From assembly GCA_019096065.1 (NCBI GenBank), contig JAGUCH010000005.1:6510001-6574000 (forward strand): 64,000 bases of DNA, given 5' to 3'. A model generated the notes under the pieces. It was not told the DNA's origin and made no database searches. It was given only the letters and a program-made list of their open reading frames with translations. A program made the translations under genes and the position numbers. Position 1 is the first letter of the stretch, and each line of letters opens with the position of its first letter. Below are positions 61,503 to 64,000 of this stretch, in pieces. This stretch comes from Paracyclopina nana (lineage: Eukaryota; Arthropoda; Copepoda; Cyclopoida; Cyclopettidae).

Positions 61503-64000
61503 GACGACGACTATGATGATGATGATGACGACGATGATGAAGAGGGTATTCCCGACGTGTCATTCCAGCGTGTCACGTGACCGCTGCAGTTGCAACAAAC
61601 CCTCGTGATGATCGCAAAGCCAACTTCAAGTCATGGCCTTTCGACTCCTTTTTTTGCTGTCGTTGGTGGGTGCACTTGTCACCGCCGCGCGCTGCTGAGT
61701 GCGAAGATGATTCGGGAAAATCCGAGATTTCAGGTATGGAGCCCGCCACGACGATCGCGGAGCGCGCGTCCAGCGATGCCACACTCACGACGAGATGCCA
61801 CCAGCTACCATTTTTTCGCTGTCGTCGTCCACCCGGATCTGGTGCGAAACACTCGGATGACTGTACTAGCATGTTTACTTTCGAGTGCAGCTCTTGAGCA
61901 TTTGTCCTCTCTGACTCCTTTTTGCAGCTGCCCGAACCAAAGGCGCTCGCTCATCCGCTTGGATCAGGCCTGCTGCAACCTTGACGTAAATTCGCCTTTT
62001 TAAAGAATCCATCGCGGAGTGCACATGAGCGTCAAACGATCGTTTCTTCTTACAATGCTAGGGCGGAGAGCGGTTGTGTGCTGACAAATCTTTGGCGCGG
62101 AGAGGTGAATAGGTGATCAACAATGTGGCATATGTTTGACGTTGGAGCCAGCCAGCCTAAGCCAACGTGGGCCATTGTCGTCAAAGCCTCGCGCAAAAAA
62201 CGGGGGCCATTCACGCAATCATAATTAATGATAATCAGCCCTTTGAAACGTCCCTAACCTCCACGCAGCAGCAGCGGCGGACAAAGTGCGAGCAATGCAT
62301 CATCTTAAAACAGGATAGTCTCATTAGGGCTGCACGGTTGAAAACGAGCCCGTCATCGTGATTGATTCGGATGGCATTTGGCGTAATCTGCCACCAAAGA
62401 TGATGGCCAGAATCGAAATGGGAAGATTATTGTCAGAGAGCTAAATGACCGATGTTCAATACTTGATGTTGTGATCAATTTAGCCAGGCGACAGGCTCAG
62501 CTGAGCTCGGTCGGGGGCTTCACTAAGCGCGCATTGACAAAAACTGACAAACCGAGAAACAATTTTCACAACATTCACCGCTTTAATTGGCGGAAAGGAA
62601 GCTCTCTCAGGCAAAATTAACCTACACAGATTTTTGGGAAAAGCACACGCAATCTTTGACGAGTTGCACCACACTTTTTACGGCTCTGCCTTTTTCGTCG
62701 AAGTCATTCCGCTTATGCGTGCATGAGAAGCTGCTGCAGAAAAAGTGCATTTTTCACGACGTGGTACGCAAAACAGTTTGATTGCGAATAATGCTACTAC
62801 ACTCAACTCAAGCCTTTGTCCACCTTTGCAAAAAGTTGGGGCCGCTGACCAAGAGCGGTGCACCAATTAAATCCTCCGAGATTGATGGCTCCAATAAATT
62901 TTTCCCATTTTTAGGCCGCATCTCCTTTTTATGCGAGTCTGCTTGGTGTGATGTTCGAAATCCCACCGATAAATGTTGCACCGTCATGTCTCCTCCGCGG
63001 AACCCTAAATTGTGTGCATATCCCACATTATTTTGCATATGGAGCCCGTTTGCAGCAACGGCTTTTCGGGCACCTCCTAATTGCCCCTTGAGCCTCAGCC
63101 TACTTAGCAGATGTCAAAGCGAGGCTTGAAAAGTGCTTAGGTGTACAAGCGCACGCAACAATTCCAGAATCATAACTTTATTATTTTTGCGATGATGATG
63201 ATGATGATTCTGCGAAAAAAAAGTGGGGCCAGTGTGAATAATCGCGGCAGAGAAAGGCTGGCCGTTCTCTGCATGCGAGGGGCTTTAGGGACGGAAAATT
63301 GTTTCAGGCCAGACTTGTTTTCATCCTCTAGCTGCACTTTACGAGCCCCTTTTCCACTGAAATGCTCACGAAAACACTAAAGGGATCGGATTCGAGCTAA
63401 TTTGCGCACGTAGTGCAAAAATGCAATGTTCGCGGGGCAAAAATGCAACTGCGAGCCCAAACCCACGTATTTTTCCGCCGATTGCTGCCAAAGTGGCTCG
63501 CATTGGAAGTTGGAAGCGACGACAACAACAGGTCAGACGCCTTCGCTCCCGCGAGAGGAGATGGAGGCTAATCATCATTGGAGAAGAACAACCAAACGAT
63601 CTGCGAAATCTGTACAAGTTTACCAAGTACTACGTGCGTGGTTGATCCAGAAAAAAAGCAGCGGTGACAAATCGGGCAGATCGCATTCAAAATGAGCGCA
63701 GCGAGCAGAAAAAGAGTCATTAGCAGGCCATTGACTGTTTTCACACACAAATCCACAGCGAATGGCCAATTTATTGCCATTTTCAGAGCTTGGCCGATGA
63801 ACCAGCTGATGAATAGTACGTGAGAGATGAACGCTTTTTCTCATTTTAATCACCCCGGGCCAAAACTCTTTTGACCACTTTGAAAAAGTGCCATTAATGA
63901 AGGTGACAGGCAAAGCCGGCGACGCCCACCTCAAAGGGCATAAAAAAGGGCATCAATTGTTCATTTTTTCACTACTCAAAGGCCATCAGAATTAAAGAAA
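61503..64000. other. Right end of window: no supported gene
   Basis: A trinucleotide run (GAT/GAC type) sits at 61500-61545, just upstream of the exon, and a (GAT)6 run at about 63192. Several frames of 60-140 codons occur on both strands, but none has a recognisable domain or a convincing splice context. It may be 5' regulatory DNA of the CNC gene. Confidence 0.5.

Overview
The window looks like invertebrate animal DNA. The right-hand third holds ordinary animal genes: a kelch protein, tRNA-Trp, two DEG/ENaC channel subunits, the replication licensing factor CDT1 and a cap'n'collar (CNC) bZIP factor. Their introns are mostly 52-62 nt, except for long repeat-filled introns in the CNC gene. 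I cannot fix the phylum from sequence alone; arthropod, tardigrade or another small-intron invertebrate all fit.

Bases 1-38143 are a nest of LTR elements. From the left: the end of an env-bearing Ty3/gypsy relative (A, 1-about 3480), a TGTTG...CAACA LTR (3720-4037), a gag-plus-LTR remnant on the minus strand (D, 4095-5995), then a BEL/Pao element (B, 6370-38143). B has matching 202-bp LTRs and a 5-bp GATCC target duplication. B is split by a much larger element (C, 11486-34276, minus strand). C has matching 600-bp LTRs and a 4-bp TGAG duplication, so it is the youngest insertion.

Element C is the most unusual object here. It is about 22.8 kb long. It carries gag, a zinc-knuckle-like overlapping frame and a 2577-codon Pol. 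Between Pol and its 3' LTR lies about 9.6 kb of extra material. This holds two tandem 210-residue proteins resembling the DUF5662 (HD-like) family, a plus-strand membrane-protein gene with two short introns, an unrecognised minus-strand gene, and an Env-like membrane glycoprotein. The polypurine-like motif next to its 3' LTR recurs twice at the start of this block. Element B shows a parallel layout: its extra 468-codon ORF lies between internal copies of its polypurine tract and the real one, and has its own TATA box.

Bases 38144-45340 have no conventional protein gene. They hold dispersed repeats, a degenerate tRNA-like sequence, an 889-bp MITE with TA duplication, a 45-bp perfect inverted repeat, and (41380-43610) a tandem array whose 141-bp and 159-bp units each look like a small exon plus a 57-58 nt intron on the minus strand.

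Bases 45341-61502 hold the host genes, nearly all on the minus strand: kelch protein, tRNA-Trp (plus strand), two DEG/ENaC paralogues, CDT1 (three exons, start to stop) and the CNC-bZIP gene (eight exons, with a likely alternative first exon 3 kb upstream). Beyond 61503 nothing coding could be supported.
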